From NCBI GenBank assembly GCA_934141445.1, contig CAKPCF010000024.1, positions 1-27,906 on the forward strand: DNA of 27,906 nucleotides, in the 5' to 3' direction. A program made the position numbers and the translations under genes. A model generated the notes under the pieces. The model searched no databases and had not been told where the DNA came from. It saw only the letters and a program-made list of their open reading frames with translations. Origin of the DNA: an uncultured Clostridia bacterium. GTDB lineage: Bacteria > Bacillota > Clostridia > TANB77 > CAG-508. Positions 14,188 through 23,800 of this stretch are shown here, one piece after another; position 1 is the first letter of the stretch; every line of letters starts with the position of its first letter.

Positions 14188-15465
14188 TTAGTTGTTATTT
14201 GTTAAGTCAACTGTTTCACTTGTATTTTGTGATTCATTTTCATTTTTATTATAAGAAGTTATATAATCTAGTGGTTCTACTGGACTACCATTTACTCTAA
14301 CTTCAAAATGAGCATGAGGTCCTGTTGAATATCCTGTTGAACCAACTTTTAAAACAGCAGTTCCTTGAAATACAGTTTGTCCAACTTCTACCAAAATTTC
14401 ACTTCCATGTGCATATAAAGTAGAAATCCCACCACCATGATCAATCATTACCATATTTCCATATGCTGTATTATACTCAGCTTTTACAACAATTCCATCA
14501 TTTGCAGCCACAAAAGTTGCCCCTATTGGTGCTGAAATGTCAACTCCTGTATGTAATTTATAAACTCCTGTTATTGGATGTGTTCTCATTCCATATTGTG
14601 ATGTAATTCTTGTATAGCCTGGTACCGGCCATGCCATTGTGCCTCCAACATATTTTTCGCCAACATTTGCCAGTGCCAATTTTTTTATTTCAAACTCTAC
14701 ATCTTGAATTTGTTGTCTATAGTCTTCAATTTCTTTATGTAAAGCTAAATCTTGTTCACTAAGTTCTGAAACTCTTTTGTCTTTAATAATTTTCATATTT
14801 GACAATGCTATTTGTGTTTTTTCTCTTGTTTCTCTTGAAACCATTAAGATATTCTTTTTAGTTTCTAAATTATTCGCTAGTTCTTGAATACTATTTCTCT
14901 TATCTTCGACAGCTTTTAGCAAACTAGTATCAGTCTTTGTAATTATTGTAAGATAATAGTAATTTGATAAAAACTGTGATAAAGACCTTGAATTTAGAAG
15001 AACATCCAAATAACTTACCTTTCCAAATTTATACATTGTAACAAGCCTTGTTTGTAAAGCATTTTTTTGTAAATTATATTTTTCTTTCAGTTCTTCTAAT
15101 TCTTGCTCTGTTGTATTTATGTATTTATTTAGTTCTACTTCTTGAAGCTCAATTTCATGTATTTCAGATTGTTTGTCTGAAATTTCTTGTGATAATTTTT
15201 CAAGTTCTAACAATGTTTCAGACATATCTTCTTGAATGTACTGAATTTGAGCTTCTTTTTCCTTTACTTGATTTGTTAAATCATTTTTTTGAATATTTAA
15301 ACTATCTAAAGTATTTTCTGTAGTATTTGTTGTCTCGGTTTCTTGAGTCAAATTTTGCTCTGCATTTTGAACTATATTCTGTGTGGTATTTTCTGCATAC
15401 ACTGATATCGGAACTACTATGCAAATTACTAAAATTACAAAATCAATTTTAATAATATTTTTCAA
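14188..15465 (-). CDS. Coiled-coil M23 peptidoglycan hydrolase, paralog next to ftsX
   Basis: This is a secreted 425-residue endopeptidase. A signal peptide (cleavage likely after VYA, residue 24) precedes an acidic Asn/Thr-rich stretch and a two-part coiled coil (about 55-135 and 180-265) around a MYKFGKVSYLDVLLNS element. The M23 domain (about 279-402) has intact H305/D309 (HTGVD), H353 (YAH) and H384/H386 (HAHFE). The tail (403-425) is Asn/Glu-rich. The start codon is TTG at 15465. GGAGG lies 8 nt upstream and overlaps the end of ftsX, leaving a 3-nt gap after the ftsX stop. This tight coupling suggests that its level is matched to FtsX, as expected for the hydrolase partner of FtsEX. Confidence 0.93.
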   Translation of the reverse strand: MKNIIKIDFVILVICIVVPISVYAENTTQNIVQNAEQNLTQETETTNTTENTLDSLNIQKNDLTNQVKEKEAQIQYIQEDMSETLLELEKLSQEISDKQSEIHEIELQEVELNKYINTTEQELEELKEKYNLQKNALQTRLVTMYKFGKVSYLDVLLNSRSLSQFLSNYYYLTIITKTDTSLLKAVEDKRNSIQELANNLETKKNILMVSRETREKTQIALSNMKIIKDKRVSELSEQDLALHKEIEDYRQQIQDVEFEIKKLALANVGEKYVGGTMAWPVPGYTRITSQYGMRTHPITGVYKLHTGVDISAPIGATFVAANDGIVVKAEYNTAYGNMVMIDHGGGISTLYAHGSEILVEVGQTVFQGTAVLKVGSTGYSTGPHAHFEVRVNGSPVEPLDYITSYNKNENESQNTSETVDLTNNN

Positions 15466-15468
15466 GAT

Positions 15469-16362
15469 TTAAACCTCCAAATACTTCTTCATTGAAATAG
15501 AACTTCCTAAAGCTCCTATTCCTATTCCTAATGCTCCATAAACAATTAAAATATATTTTGACAAATCTTGGAATTGCAATAATGAAACTTGCATTTGTTG
15601 TAAAATCATTGAAGCTTCTATTTTCTCAATTATTGTATTATATAAAAGTCCAACTATACAAAGCGTAATTAAAGCCGCAATTATTCCTATTATTATACCT
15701 TCTACAATAAAAGGTCCTCTTATAAAGCCATTTGTAGCACCTACATATTTCATAATTGAAATTTCTTTTCTTCTAGCATGAACTGTTAATTTTATAGTAT
15801 TAGAAATAATTGTTACTGAAATAACTATCAATAAAGCAAATATAACAATAATTGCAATTCTAACACCTTTAGCTATTTTTATTAAAAGTGTTATTGTCTG
15901 GTCACTGCTCATTATGTCATCAACATTTTCCATTTGTAAAATTTCTGATTTTACTTGCTCACTATAACTCAAATCTGTTAAAGTGACTATGTATGAAGCT
16001 GGAAAAACGCCTTCATAACCATCTAATAAAGATTGATATTCTTTAAATTCATCTTTTACAGAGTCTAAAGCTTGCTGTTTAGTTTTAAATTTAGTTGAAT
16101 TAACTCCTTCTAAATTCTTTATTTTATTTCCAAGTTCGTTTATTTGTTCATCAGTAGCATCAATATCTATATAGACTTCCATTCCTTGAGCTTGTTGAAC
16201 TTGCTCCATTATTGTATTTACATTTTCTCCAATAGCAAAAAAAGCTCCAAATAAAAACATTGCACAAATCATTGTTATTAGAGAAGACATTGTTGCTTTT
16301 TTATTTTTAAATAAATTTCTAAAACCTTCACTAATTAAATATGTAAAACTATTGTATCTCAC
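15469..16362 (-). CDS. ftsX: FtsX, membrane subunit of FtsEX
   Basis: FtsX is the four-helix membrane partner of FtsE. It passes ATPase-driven conformational change to cell-wall hydrolases during division or elongation. I chose the GTG at 16362 because AAGGGTGG lies 8 nt before it and the resulting N-terminus (MRYNSFTYLISEGFRNLFKNK) is the family's typical amphipathic opening. It gives 297 residues. One transmembrane helix at about 25-45 is followed by an extracellular domain (about 46-160) that would contact the hydrolase, then three more helices (about 168-192, 215-240, 268-290) of the FtsX/MacB permease fold. The start overlaps the end of ftsE by 14 nt, so the two are translationally coupled. 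Confidence 0.95.
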   Translation of the reverse strand: MRYNSFTYLISEGFRNLFKNKKATMSSLITMICAMFLFGAFFAIGENVNTIMEQVQQAQGMEVYIDIDATDEQINELGNKIKNLEGVNSTKFKTKQQALDSVKDEFKEYQSLLDGYEGVFPASYIVTLTDLSYSEQVKSEILQMENVDDIMSSDQTITLLIKIAKGVRIAIIVIFALLIVISVTIISNTIKLTVHARRKEISIMKYVGATNGFIRGPFIVEGIIIGIIAALITLCIVGLLYNTIIEKIEASMILQQMQVSLLQFQDLSKYILIVYGALGIGIGALGSSISMKKYLEV

Positions 16363-17038
16363 TACTATAACCACCCTTTTTATCATCTCTTACAATTATG
16401 CCTTTGTCTATCTGTATTACTCTTTTTTTCATTTTATCTACTATATCTTGTGCGTGTGTTGCCATAACAACAGTTGTTCCTCTTGCATTTATATCATTTA
16501 ACAAATTCATTATGTCCCAGGCTGTTACTGGATCTAGGTTTCCAGTAGGCTCGTCTGCAATTATCATTGTTGGATTATTTACAAGTGCACGAGCTAAAGC
16601 AACTCTTTGTTGTTCTCCTCCAGAAAGCTCATTTGGATAACATTTAGCTTTATTGCTAAGTCCTACCAATGAAAGAACCATTGGTACTTGTCTTCTAATA
16701 TGTCTAGGTGTTGCCTTTACAATATACATTGCAAAAGCTACATTTTCATATACTGTTTTATCTGGAAGTAAACGGAAATCTTGAAAAACGACTCCCATAC
16801 TTCTACGCAAAAATGGTACTCTTTTTGGTTTTAAAAAAGTTATATCCTTTCCATTTATAATGATATTTCCTTTGTTAGCTTCTTCTTCTTTTAAAATTAA
16901 TTTTATTAAAGTAGATTTTCCTGAACCAGAACTTCCTACTAAAAATGCAAATTCACCTTTTTCAATTGTAAAACTTGCATCATGAACTGCTTCAGTACCT
17001 GTATTATATATTTTTGTTACATTTTTAAATTCTATCAT
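16349..17038 (-). CDS. ftsE: FtsE, cell-division ABC ATPase
   Basis: FtsE is the cytoplasmic ATPase of the FtsEX complex. At 229 residues it has the usual length. Walker A is GSSGSGKS (35-42), the Q-loop is at Q86 (VVFQDFRLLP), the signature is LSGGEQ (138-143), Walker B is MIIADEP (158-164) and the switch histidine is H195 (MATHAQ). It is the first gene of the ftsE-ftsX-M23-M23 array. The ATG is preceded by AGGAAGGTG. The upstream spacer contains several TATAAT-like words, and then an inverted-repeat element separates it from the transketolase genes. Confidence 0.96.
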   Translation of the reverse strand: MIEFKNVTKIYNTGTEAVHDASFTIEKGEFAFLVGSSGSGKSTLIKLILKEEEANKGNIIINGKDITFLKPKRVPFLRRSMGVVFQDFRLLPDKTVYENVAFAMYIVKATPRHIRRQVPMVLSLVGLSNKAKCYPNELSGGEQQRVALARALVNNPTMIIADEPTGNLDPVTAWDIMNLLNDINARGTTVVMATHAQDIVDKMKKRVIQIDKGIIVRDDKKGGYSSEIQ

Positions 17039-17159
17039 TTAAATTTTAGCACCTTCCTATAAAAAATTGTATAATTTATGCTATTATAATTCTATAATAT
17101 AATATCAGTAAACTAAAAAAATTGCAATACCATAAAATGGAGTTTAAACACTTTATTAC
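17039..17159 (-). promoter_or_regulatory. ftsE upstream region with candidate promoters
   Basis: Several overlapping minus-strand options exist in this AT-rich spacer, for example TTTACT with TATAAT 18 nt away and TTGCAA with TATTAT 16 nt away. None can be singled out by eye. Confidence 0.35.
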
Positions 17160-17296
17160 ATTTTATAATATATTGTTTTGAAATACCGCGTAAGAGACCA
17201 AACGAACAAAGTGAGTGCGAATGGAGCAATCTTCATATAAAATAAAAAAATTGAAGATTGCGACACCAAGGTATAAAAAACAATATATTATAAAAT
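17160..17296 (+). repeat. Inverted-repeat element, copy A (MITE-like)
   Basis: Perfect 20-bp terminal inverted repeats (17160-17179 and 17277-17296) bound a core of about 97 bp. The core has an internal GCAATCTTCA/TTGAAGATTGC hairpin and a GC-richer block containing CGAACAAAGTGAGTGCG. The core is almost identical to that of copy B at 20667-20802, in the opposite orientation. It encodes no protein. It lies between the 3' end of the transketolase C-subunit gene and ftsE, and its RNA could fold into a long hairpin that ends transcription. Confidence 0.85.
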
Positions 17297-17308
17297 CAAT
17301 TGTAAAAA

Positions 17309-18253
17309 TTATTTTATAAATTCATTTACAATTGCTTCTGCTGTCAAATCAAAATATTTCATTAATTCACTTGCTTTTCCTGATTTTCCAAAGCAATCTT
17401 TCATTCCTAATCTTGTTAATTTTATTGGATATTTTTCAATTAAAACTTCTGATATTGCTGTTCCAATTCCACCTATTATACTATGGTCTTCGATTGATAC
17501 TAATTTATCAGTTTCTCTTGCACATTTTACAATTATATCCTCATCAATTGGTTTTACTGAAATCATATCAATTACACGAATATTTATATTTTCTGTTTCA
17601 AGTATTTTTTGTGCTTTTAATGCTTCTGCTACCATTACTCCTGTTGCAAAAACAGTGCCATCTACTCCATTTCCAAATTGAATTGCCTTTCCTAAACTAA
17701 ACACTTGATTTTCATCATATATAATAGGTGTTGCAAGTCTTGCAAGCCTTATATAAACTGGTCCATTTATTTTGCTAGCTTCTTCAACAGCCCATTTGGT
17801 TGAAATATCATCTGAAGGACACAATACAGTCATATTAGGAAGTCCTCTCATCAAATTTATATCTTCTAGCATTTGATGTGTTGCTCCATCTTCTCCAACT
17901 GTTATTCCTGCATGAGTTCCACAAATTTTAACATTTAATTTTGGATAGCAAACACTAGCTCTAATTTGGTCATAAGCTCTACCTGTTGCAAAAACTGCAA
18001 AGCTTGCTGCAAAAGGAATCTTTCCACAAGTAGCAAAACCTGCTGCTGTACCAATCATATCTTGTTCTGCAATTCCCATATCAAAAAATCTTTTTGGGAA
18101 TTTTTTAGCAAATTCACTTGTTTTTGTAGCACCAGATAAATCAGCATCTAAAACAACAATATTCTCATTTTTCTCACCTAATTCTGCTAAAGCATCTCCA
18201 AAACTTTGTCTTGTAGCGATTTTTATATCTTCATTCATATCATTTTTAATCAT
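17309..18253 (-). CDS. Transketolase, C-terminal subunit
   Basis: This is the second half of a split transketolase (314 residues). It carries the pyrimidine-binding domain of the TPP site (about 12-175, including GIAEQDMIGTAAGFA and EDGATHQMLEDINLMRGLPN) and the C-terminal transketolase domain (about 190-310). Together with the N-terminal subunit it would form the heterotetramer that moves two-carbon ketol units in the pentose phosphate pathway. It starts 31 nt after the end of the N-subunit gene, on one transcript. AGAAGGGGGA lies about 15 nt from the ATG, a rather long spacing. Split transketolases are common in Clostridia. A related DXS or other TPP enzyme is less likely given the partner gene. 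Confidence 0.93.
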   Translation of the reverse strand: MIKNDMNEDIKIATRQSFGDALAELGEKNENIVVLDADLSGATKTSEFAKKFPKRFFDMGIAEQDMIGTAAGFATCGKIPFAASFAVFATGRAYDQIRASVCYPKLNVKICGTHAGITVGEDGATHQMLEDINLMRGLPNMTVLCPSDDISTKWAVEEASKINGPVYIRLARLATPIIYDENQVFSLGKAIQFGNGVDGTVFATGVMVAEALKAQKILETENINIRVIDMISVKPIDEDIIVKCARETDKLVSIEDHSIIGGIGTAISEVLIEKYPIKLTRLGMKDCFGKSGKASELMKYFDLTAEAIVNEFIK

Positions 18254-18284
18254 ATTATCTATGATTTTCCCCCTTCTTTTGTGT

Positions 18285-19115
18285 TTACTTCATTATAAGC
18301 TCTTGCATTGCTTGAACATACTCTTCTTCATTTGGAGCTTTACCATGCCATCCAGCAACATTTTCCATATAAGAAACTCCTTTTCCTTTGATTGTTTTAG
18401 CTATAATTGCCGTTGGCTTTCCTTTTATTCTCTTCGCTTCTTCAAAGCCATTTATAATTGACTTAAAATCATTGCCATTTATTTTTATAACTTCGAATCC
18501 AAAATCTTTAAACTTTTTATCTATTGGATATGAATTCATTACTTCTGAAATAACACCATCAATTTGTAAATTATTATTATCTACAATTACACATAAATTG
18601 TCTAATTTATAATGTCCTGAAGACATTGCAGCTTCCCAAATTTGTCCTTCTTCAATTTCGCCATCACCTAATAAACAATATACTCTATAATCTTTTTTAT
18701 CTAACTTTCCAGCCAAAGCCATACCATTAGCAACAGACAAGCCCTGCCCTAGTGAACCTGTACTCATATCAACTCCAAGAATAGATTTCATATCTGGATG
18801 TCCCTGCAATATACTATCTATATTTCTAAAGCCTCTTAATTCTTCTTTTGAAAAAAATCCTCTTTCAGCAAGAGTAGCATATAAAGCTGGTGAAGCATGA
18901 CCTTTAGATAAAATAAATCTATCTCTATTTTCATCTTTTGGCGTTAGTGGACTAATATTCATTTCTAAAAAATACAAAACTGTTAATATATCAGCAATGG
19001 ATAAAGCACCGCCAGGATGACCTGATGATGCCATATATACCATTTCTATAATATCTCTTCTTATATTTAAAGCTTTTTCTTTAAGTTCATTGTAAAGTTT
19101 TTCTTTATTTTCCAT
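18285..19115 (-). CDS. Transketolase, N-terminal subunit
   Basis: This 276-residue protein is the diphosphate-binding half of transketolase. The substrate-channel motif SSGHPGGALS is near residue 30 and RFILSKGHASPALYA near 65-79. The TPP/Mg signature is GDGEIEEGQIWEA ... VDNNN (about 149-180). It depends on the C-subunit gene directly downstream for the rest of the active site. The ATG follows GAAAGGTAG. A candidate promoter with TTGATA and TAGATA 18 nt apart lies at 19144-19173. Confidence 0.94.
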   Translation of the reverse strand: MENKEKLYNELKEKALNIRRDIIEMVYMASSGHPGGALSIADILTVLYFLEMNISPLTPKDENRDRFILSKGHASPALYATLAERGFFSKEELRGFRNIDSILQGHPDMKSILGVDMSTGSLGQGLSVANGMALAGKLDKKDYRVYCLLGDGEIEEGQIWEAAMSSGHYKLDNLCVIVDNNNLQIDGVISEVMNSYPIDKKFKDFGFEVIKINGNDFKSIINGFEEAKRIKGKPTAIIAKTIKGKGVSYMENVAGWHGKAPNEEEYVQAMQELIMK

Positions 19116-19143
19116 AGTATTTCTACCTTTCTTTTGTTTTCTT

Positions 19144-19173
19144 TATCTAGCTTATTTTTATATTATATATCAA
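19144..19173 (-). promoter_or_regulatory. Candidate transketolase promoter
   Basis: On the minus strand, TTGATA (19168-19173) and TAGATA (19144-19149) are 18 nt apart, about 30 nt before the N-subunit ATG. The match is moderate. Confidence 0.4.
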
Positions 19174-19216
19174 TTTTTTAATATTATATTAAATAAAAAA
19201 CTCATTTTTAGCAAAA

Positions 19217-19843
19217 TTATTTAGTTCCGAAAATTCTATCTCCTGCATCTCCTAAACCTGGTAATATATATCCTTTTTCATTAAGTTTTTCGTCTAAAGC
19301 TGCTGCAAAAATTTGAACATCTGGATGTTCCTTTTGTAATTTTGCAATTCCTTCTGGTGCAGCAATCATACATAAAAATTTTATCTTTTTTACACCATCT
19401 GCTTTTATCATTTTAATAGCATCACAAGCAGATCCACCTGTAGCAAGCATAGGATCAACAATTATAACTTCTCTGCTCGCAATATCTTTTGGAACTTTAT
19501 AATAATATTTATGTGGTTCTAGAGTTTCTTCATCTCTGTATAATCCAATATGCCCAATTTTAGCATTTGGTATTACATTTAATACACCATCAATCATTCC
19601 AATTCCTGCTCTTAAAATAGGTACAAATGCATATTTATTTTCATTTAATTTTTTTGTTTTCATTTTTACTAATGGTGTTTCAATCTCACAATCTTCTAAT
19701 TCAGCATCTTTTAAAGCTTCATAGCAAAGAAATTCTGCAAGTTCTCCAACAATTTCTCTAAATTCTTTTGTTCCTGTTGTTTTACTTCTTAAAATTGATA
19801 ATTTGTGTGTTACTAAAGGATGATTTAAAATTACTGCTTCCAT
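19217..19843 (-). CDS. upp: Uracil phosphoribosyltransferase
   Basis: Upp makes UMP from uracil and PRPP in pyrimidine salvage. The 208-residue length and conserved blocks fit: YAFVPILRAGIGMIDG (71-86), the PRPP loop VDPMLATGGSA (129-139), and the C-terminal uracil-binding GLGDAGDRIFGT. The ATG has AGAGG upstream. A terminator-like 18-bp hairpin ends only 18 nt before the ATG. A promoter of its own has little room, and read-through or attenuation is likely. Confidence 0.96.
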   Translation of the reverse strand: MEAVILNHPLVTHKLSILRSKTTGTKEFREIVGELAEFLCYEALKDAELEDCEIETPLVKMKTKKLNENKYAFVPILRAGIGMIDGVLNVIPNAKIGHIGLYRDEETLEPHKYYYKVPKDIASREVIIVDPMLATGGSACDAIKMIKADGVKKIKFLCMIAAPEGIAKLQKEHPDVQIFAAALDEKLNEKGYILPGLGDAGDRIFGTK

Positions 19844-19861
19844 AAAAAACCTCTTCTTTCT

Positions 19862-19903
19862 AAAAATAGATATATAAAAAAGTGCTTTTATATATCTATT
19901 TTT
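19862..19903 (-). terminator. 18-bp hairpin between the membrane-protein gene and upp
   Basis: A perfect 18-bp stem (AAAAATAGATATATAAAA and its complement) with a 6-nt loop lies just after the stop at 19919. On the minus strand its 3' arm ends in TTTTT, and the upp ATG follows after 18 nt. It can be the terminator of the upstream gene, an attenuator of upp, or both. Confidence 0.7.
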
Positions 19904-19918
19904 GTTAAATCTATTCTA

Positions 19919-20572
19919 TTAAAATGGGAATATTCCAAACAAGAAACCTTTTGGTGTATGCCAAATAACAATTCCTGCTGCAATTAGCCATGCCCATGTT
20001 GGTAATGAATTTGCTACTTTTATTGCAAATTGCCATGCTGTTGATGCTCCTGATTTAATAGAATCTATTGTAAAGTATTTCTTTAATCCTGTTAAATCCA
20101 TTCCAAATACATTGCTTAAATCAAATTCCCAGCCTAATATGTTTATAATATTTGATTTATCTGGTGCACTCTCTAATAAAGTAATTTCATATCTAGCAAT
20201 TTCTTTAGCTTTAAATTTAATTTCAAAGTTTCTAGTTTCACCTGCTTCAAAATTATTTAATTCTATATATTTTGTTGCTGCTAATAAGTTTTGTCTACTA
20301 TATAAATCTACTCTAGCACAACACTTTTCTATAAAATGTCCTGATGTGTTAGTTATTTTTATCTTTAAATTACCATTTACATTACTTGCTTTTGCTTCTT
20401 CAACCGCAATTGTTATATTTGACGTACCGCCATCAGTAATTAAATTGCTATCTACTTTTCCATCAACTTTTGCATACATATTGTTTATAAGACCATTTTC
20501 TAAAAAAATTGATAATAGAAAAAATCCAATAAGCAATACTAAGTATGTAAAGAAAGTTTTCATTCTAGCCAT
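19919..20572 (-). CDS. Membrane-anchored protein of unknown function
   Basis: This is a 217-residue protein with an N-terminal hydrophobic helix (about 8-26) that could be a signal peptide or anchor. An extracytoplasmic beta-rich domain (about 50-140) contains NGNLKIKITNTSGHFIEKCC and an NNFEAGETRNFEIKFKAKEI stretch, which resembles Ig-like or FxLYD-type extracellular folds. A C-terminal segment WAWLIAAGIVIWHTPKGFLF (about 193-212) is probably a second membrane helix. I cannot name a family. GAAGGG precedes the ATG, and a consensus-like promoter lies at 20608-20636, so it forms its own unit, possibly with upp by read-through. Confidence 0.7.
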   Translation of the reverse strand: MARMKTFFTYLVLLIGFFLLSIFLENGLINNMYAKVDGKVDSNLITDGGTSNITIAVEEAKASNVNGNLKIKITNTSGHFIEKCCARVDLYSRQNLLAATKYIELNNFEAGETRNFEIKFKAKEIARYEITLLESAPDKSNIINILGWEFDLSNVFGMDLTGLKKYFTIDSIKSGASTAWQFAIKVANSLPTWAWLIAAGIVIWHTPKGFLFGIFPF

Positions 20573-20607
20573 ATTTTTTCCCTTCTTTTCTCCTATAAAT
20601 CATAATT

Positions 20608-20636
20608 ATTATACAATATTCACGATTTTTTGTAAA
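20608..20636 (-). promoter_or_regulatory. Promoter of the membrane-anchored protein gene
   Basis: TTTACA (20631-20636) and TATAAT (20608-20613) are 17 nt apart on the minus strand, about 35 nt before the ATG at 20572. Confidence 0.7.
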
Positions 20637-20666
20637 GCAAAAGTAGAAGAATATTTTCATTTATTC

Positions 20667-20802
20667 AACTTGATTTTATATTGTTTTTATACCTTGGTGT
20701 CGCAATCTTCAATTTTTTATTTTATATGATGATTGCTCCATTCGCACTCACTTTGTTCGTTTAGTCGCTTACGCGGTATTTCAAACAATATAAAAACAAG
20801 TT
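20667..20802 (-). repeat. Inverted-repeat element, copy B (MITE-like)
   Basis: This is the reverse-oriented twin of the element at 17160-17296. Terminal arms of 20 bp (20667-20686 and 20783-20802) match at 19 of 20 positions. The core differs from copy A at only a few bases (for example GCGACT against GAGACC, CATCAT against CTTCAT). It lies 9 nt beyond the addA stop codon and upstream of the next gene's promoter, so in RNA it may act as the addA terminator. Confidence 0.85.
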
Positions 20803-20811
20803 ATTGAAATT

Positions 20812-23800
20812 TTATGCAAAAAGCTCAATTTCTTTATTAAGATAAATTGAATAAATATAAGTATGTGAAACTTTTTCTCCCAATTCATCTTCTAAGGCTT
20901 TTTTGTAAATTTCTAACTGCTTTTTGTACTTTTCTACTAATTCACTCTCGTTTGTAGCATAATCTGTTTTATAATCTACCAATATCCATTCACCATTTTC
21001 ATCTTGAAAATATAAATCTATAATACCTTGTACTAAAATGCTTGTCTCATTTTCACTTTCTGGGAAATCTACATTTTTAAAAACATCTTTTGCTTTTAAT
21101 TTAGTGCAAAAAGTCTTTTCTTTATAAATTCTTTTTGCATTTTTTAATTTAATAGCAAAACCTGAATTTAAAAAATCTAAAATTTTCTTTTTATTTATAT
21201 TATCTGCTTGCAATTGTGAAATACTATTATTAAGTACAAAACTATTTATAAATTTTTCTAATTCTTCCATTGTATAGCTTTTCTTAAAGTCAATTTTTTG
21301 TAATATAAAATGTACTAAAGTACCTTTTTCACTATTTGTCACTTTTTCTGTTTCTATTAAAAACTTAGGCTTTTGATTTTCTAAATTCAATTTATTTTTA
21401 ATAAGAAATTCGTTAGTCACCTCTTCTTGTTTTACACCACTTGGTAGTTCAAACATATATTGTTCATTTACTAAATCTGTTTCTAATTCAAAAGTTTCTG
21501 TATCTTCTTGCATTCCTTTTATTTTACTTACAGTACTTTTTAAAGGCAATTGTGTAGAAATTTCATAAGGATATTTGTATTTTAAGCTTTTCTCTATTTC
21601 GTTATTATCTATTTTTGTATTAAAAGGAAACTCTTTTATTTCCTGTTCTTCAGTCACTTCATCATTCATCAATTCTTTTTTAGGAATAATAGTTAAATTC
21701 ATTTGTTCTTTTAATTTACCATTCAAATGTATTAGCTCTATCCAATCCTGATATGTAATATATCTTTTAAGTAATATTGGATTTATCTTTTCTCTTGAAT
21801 GATATATTTCTAGCAATTCATCTTTCTTTTCTAGTTCTTTTTGAATTTCCTTACCAATTCCTGTAATTATAAGTTTTTCTTTTGCACGAGTTAATGCAAC
21901 ATACAAAATTCTCATTTCTTCTGAAATTGATTCTTTTCTTGATAAAATTTTGATAGCTTGTTTTGCAGCTGTAGAATAATGTATATTTCTTGCATAATTT
22001 ATATATTCTGGACCAAGTCCAATTTTTTGATGTAATAAAATATTATCATTTAAATCTTGCAGGTTTATTCTTTTTCCTGTACTAGATAAAAATACAATTG
22101 GAAATTCTAGACCTTTACTTTTATGAATACTCATTATTCTAACTACATTCTCATTTTCACCAATCATTTTAGCTGGTGACAAATCTCCACTACCAATTTT
22201 TATTTTTTCTATAAATCTTATGAAATTAAAAAGACCTTTAAAGCTTGAATTTTCATAAGACTTCGCACTTTCAAACAATTTTTTTAAATTTGCTTTTCTC
22301 AAACTTCCATTATTCATTAAAGAAACATAATTATAAAATCCTGTTTCTGTATAAATTTGCCAAATAAGTTCTGATAAACTTGAATATTTACTCTTATTTT
22401 TCCATTTTTCTATATTATTCAAAAATCTTTTTACTTTTTCTTGAATACCATCACTTAATTTTATACTAGCATCTACCAAACTTTGATAAAAGCTTCCTTC
22501 TCTATTTTCTAGCCTTATTTCTATTAGCTCATTATCTGTAAATCCACCTATCTCAGAACGCATTACAGATACTAAAGCAATATCGTCCATAGGGTTATCA
22601 AGTATTTTTAGAGTATTGATAATAGTCTGAATTTCATAAGTATCTAAATATTCAGAATTTGCATCACTATATACTGGTATATTATTGTTAATTAGCTCTT
22701 TTTCATAGATTGGAGCTAATCTAGAAGTAGAACGCAATAAAATAACAATATCCTTATATGTAACTTTTCTTGGACCTTTCTTTTTATCTATTACACAAAT
22801 TCCACTTTCTAAAATTTCTTTTATTTTTTTAGCAACTAATTTAGCCTCTAGTTCTTCTTTTTCTAATACTTTATAACTATTTTCTTCATCTTCTTGCTTA
22901 TCATCTTCTTTTTTGCTATCAACTTCATTTTTTTCTTTATTTAAATTTGTACTTTCTTCACTATTTTCATCTTTCCAAATATCCTTTTCCTCTTCTGGAT
23001 CTTGCATATCAATTAAAAGCATTTCTGTTTTTGCAAGTTCAGAATTTGCATAAGAATTTTCAGCTTCTTCAAAACTAGCTCCTAAGTTCAAGTATTCCTC
23101 TTCTGTGTAATCTAAATCTCCTAAATCTTTACTCATAATATTTTCAAATATTATATTTGTAAAATCTAGAATATTACATCTACTTCTAAAGTTTTTAAAC
23201 AATTGAATTTTTAGTCCATTTCCAGTTTTCGTTTTAGTATATCTTTCATATTTATCTAAAAATAAATCTGGGCAAGCTTGTCTAAATTTATATATACTCT
23301 GTTTTACATCACCTACCATAAAAATGTTGTTTCCTTTGGATATTGTAGAAAGTATATATTCTTGAACTTGGTTACTATCTTGATATTCGTCAATTGCAAT
23401 CTCTTCAAATTTTTCTTGATACATTTTCGCAATATCTGTTGGCACTGTATTTCCGTTTTCATCTTTTTTTACTAATATTTTTAAAGCATAATGCTCAATA
23501 TCTCCAAAGTCAATCATATTTTTATCTTTTTTTCTCTTTTTAAATTCTTTATCGAATTTTAAAATAATATCTTCTAAGTATGTAAGAATATCATACATTG
23601 CATAAATATCTTCAAAAGCTTCTACTGAATTATAAATCATGATTGATTTTAAAATGTCTTGAACTTTCTTTTTAACAATATCTCTTGCAGATTTTGCTTT
23701 ATCTTTCAAGTCCATTACCACTTTATCTCTTGGCCATAAATCAAATTTAAAGGTACTGGCAAATTCATAAGTTAAATTCCATGATTTTTCTGTGTATTCA

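Noticed and set aside
17332..17700. A 122-codon Leu-rich plus-strand frame
   Set aside because: Reverse-strand shadow of the transketolase C-subunit gene; Leu/Phe-rich composition is typical of antisense reading in AT-rich coding DNA.
20112..20729. A 205-codon plus-strand frame
   Set aside because: Antisense to the membrane-anchored protein gene, which has a good promoter, ribosome binding site and coherent domain pattern.
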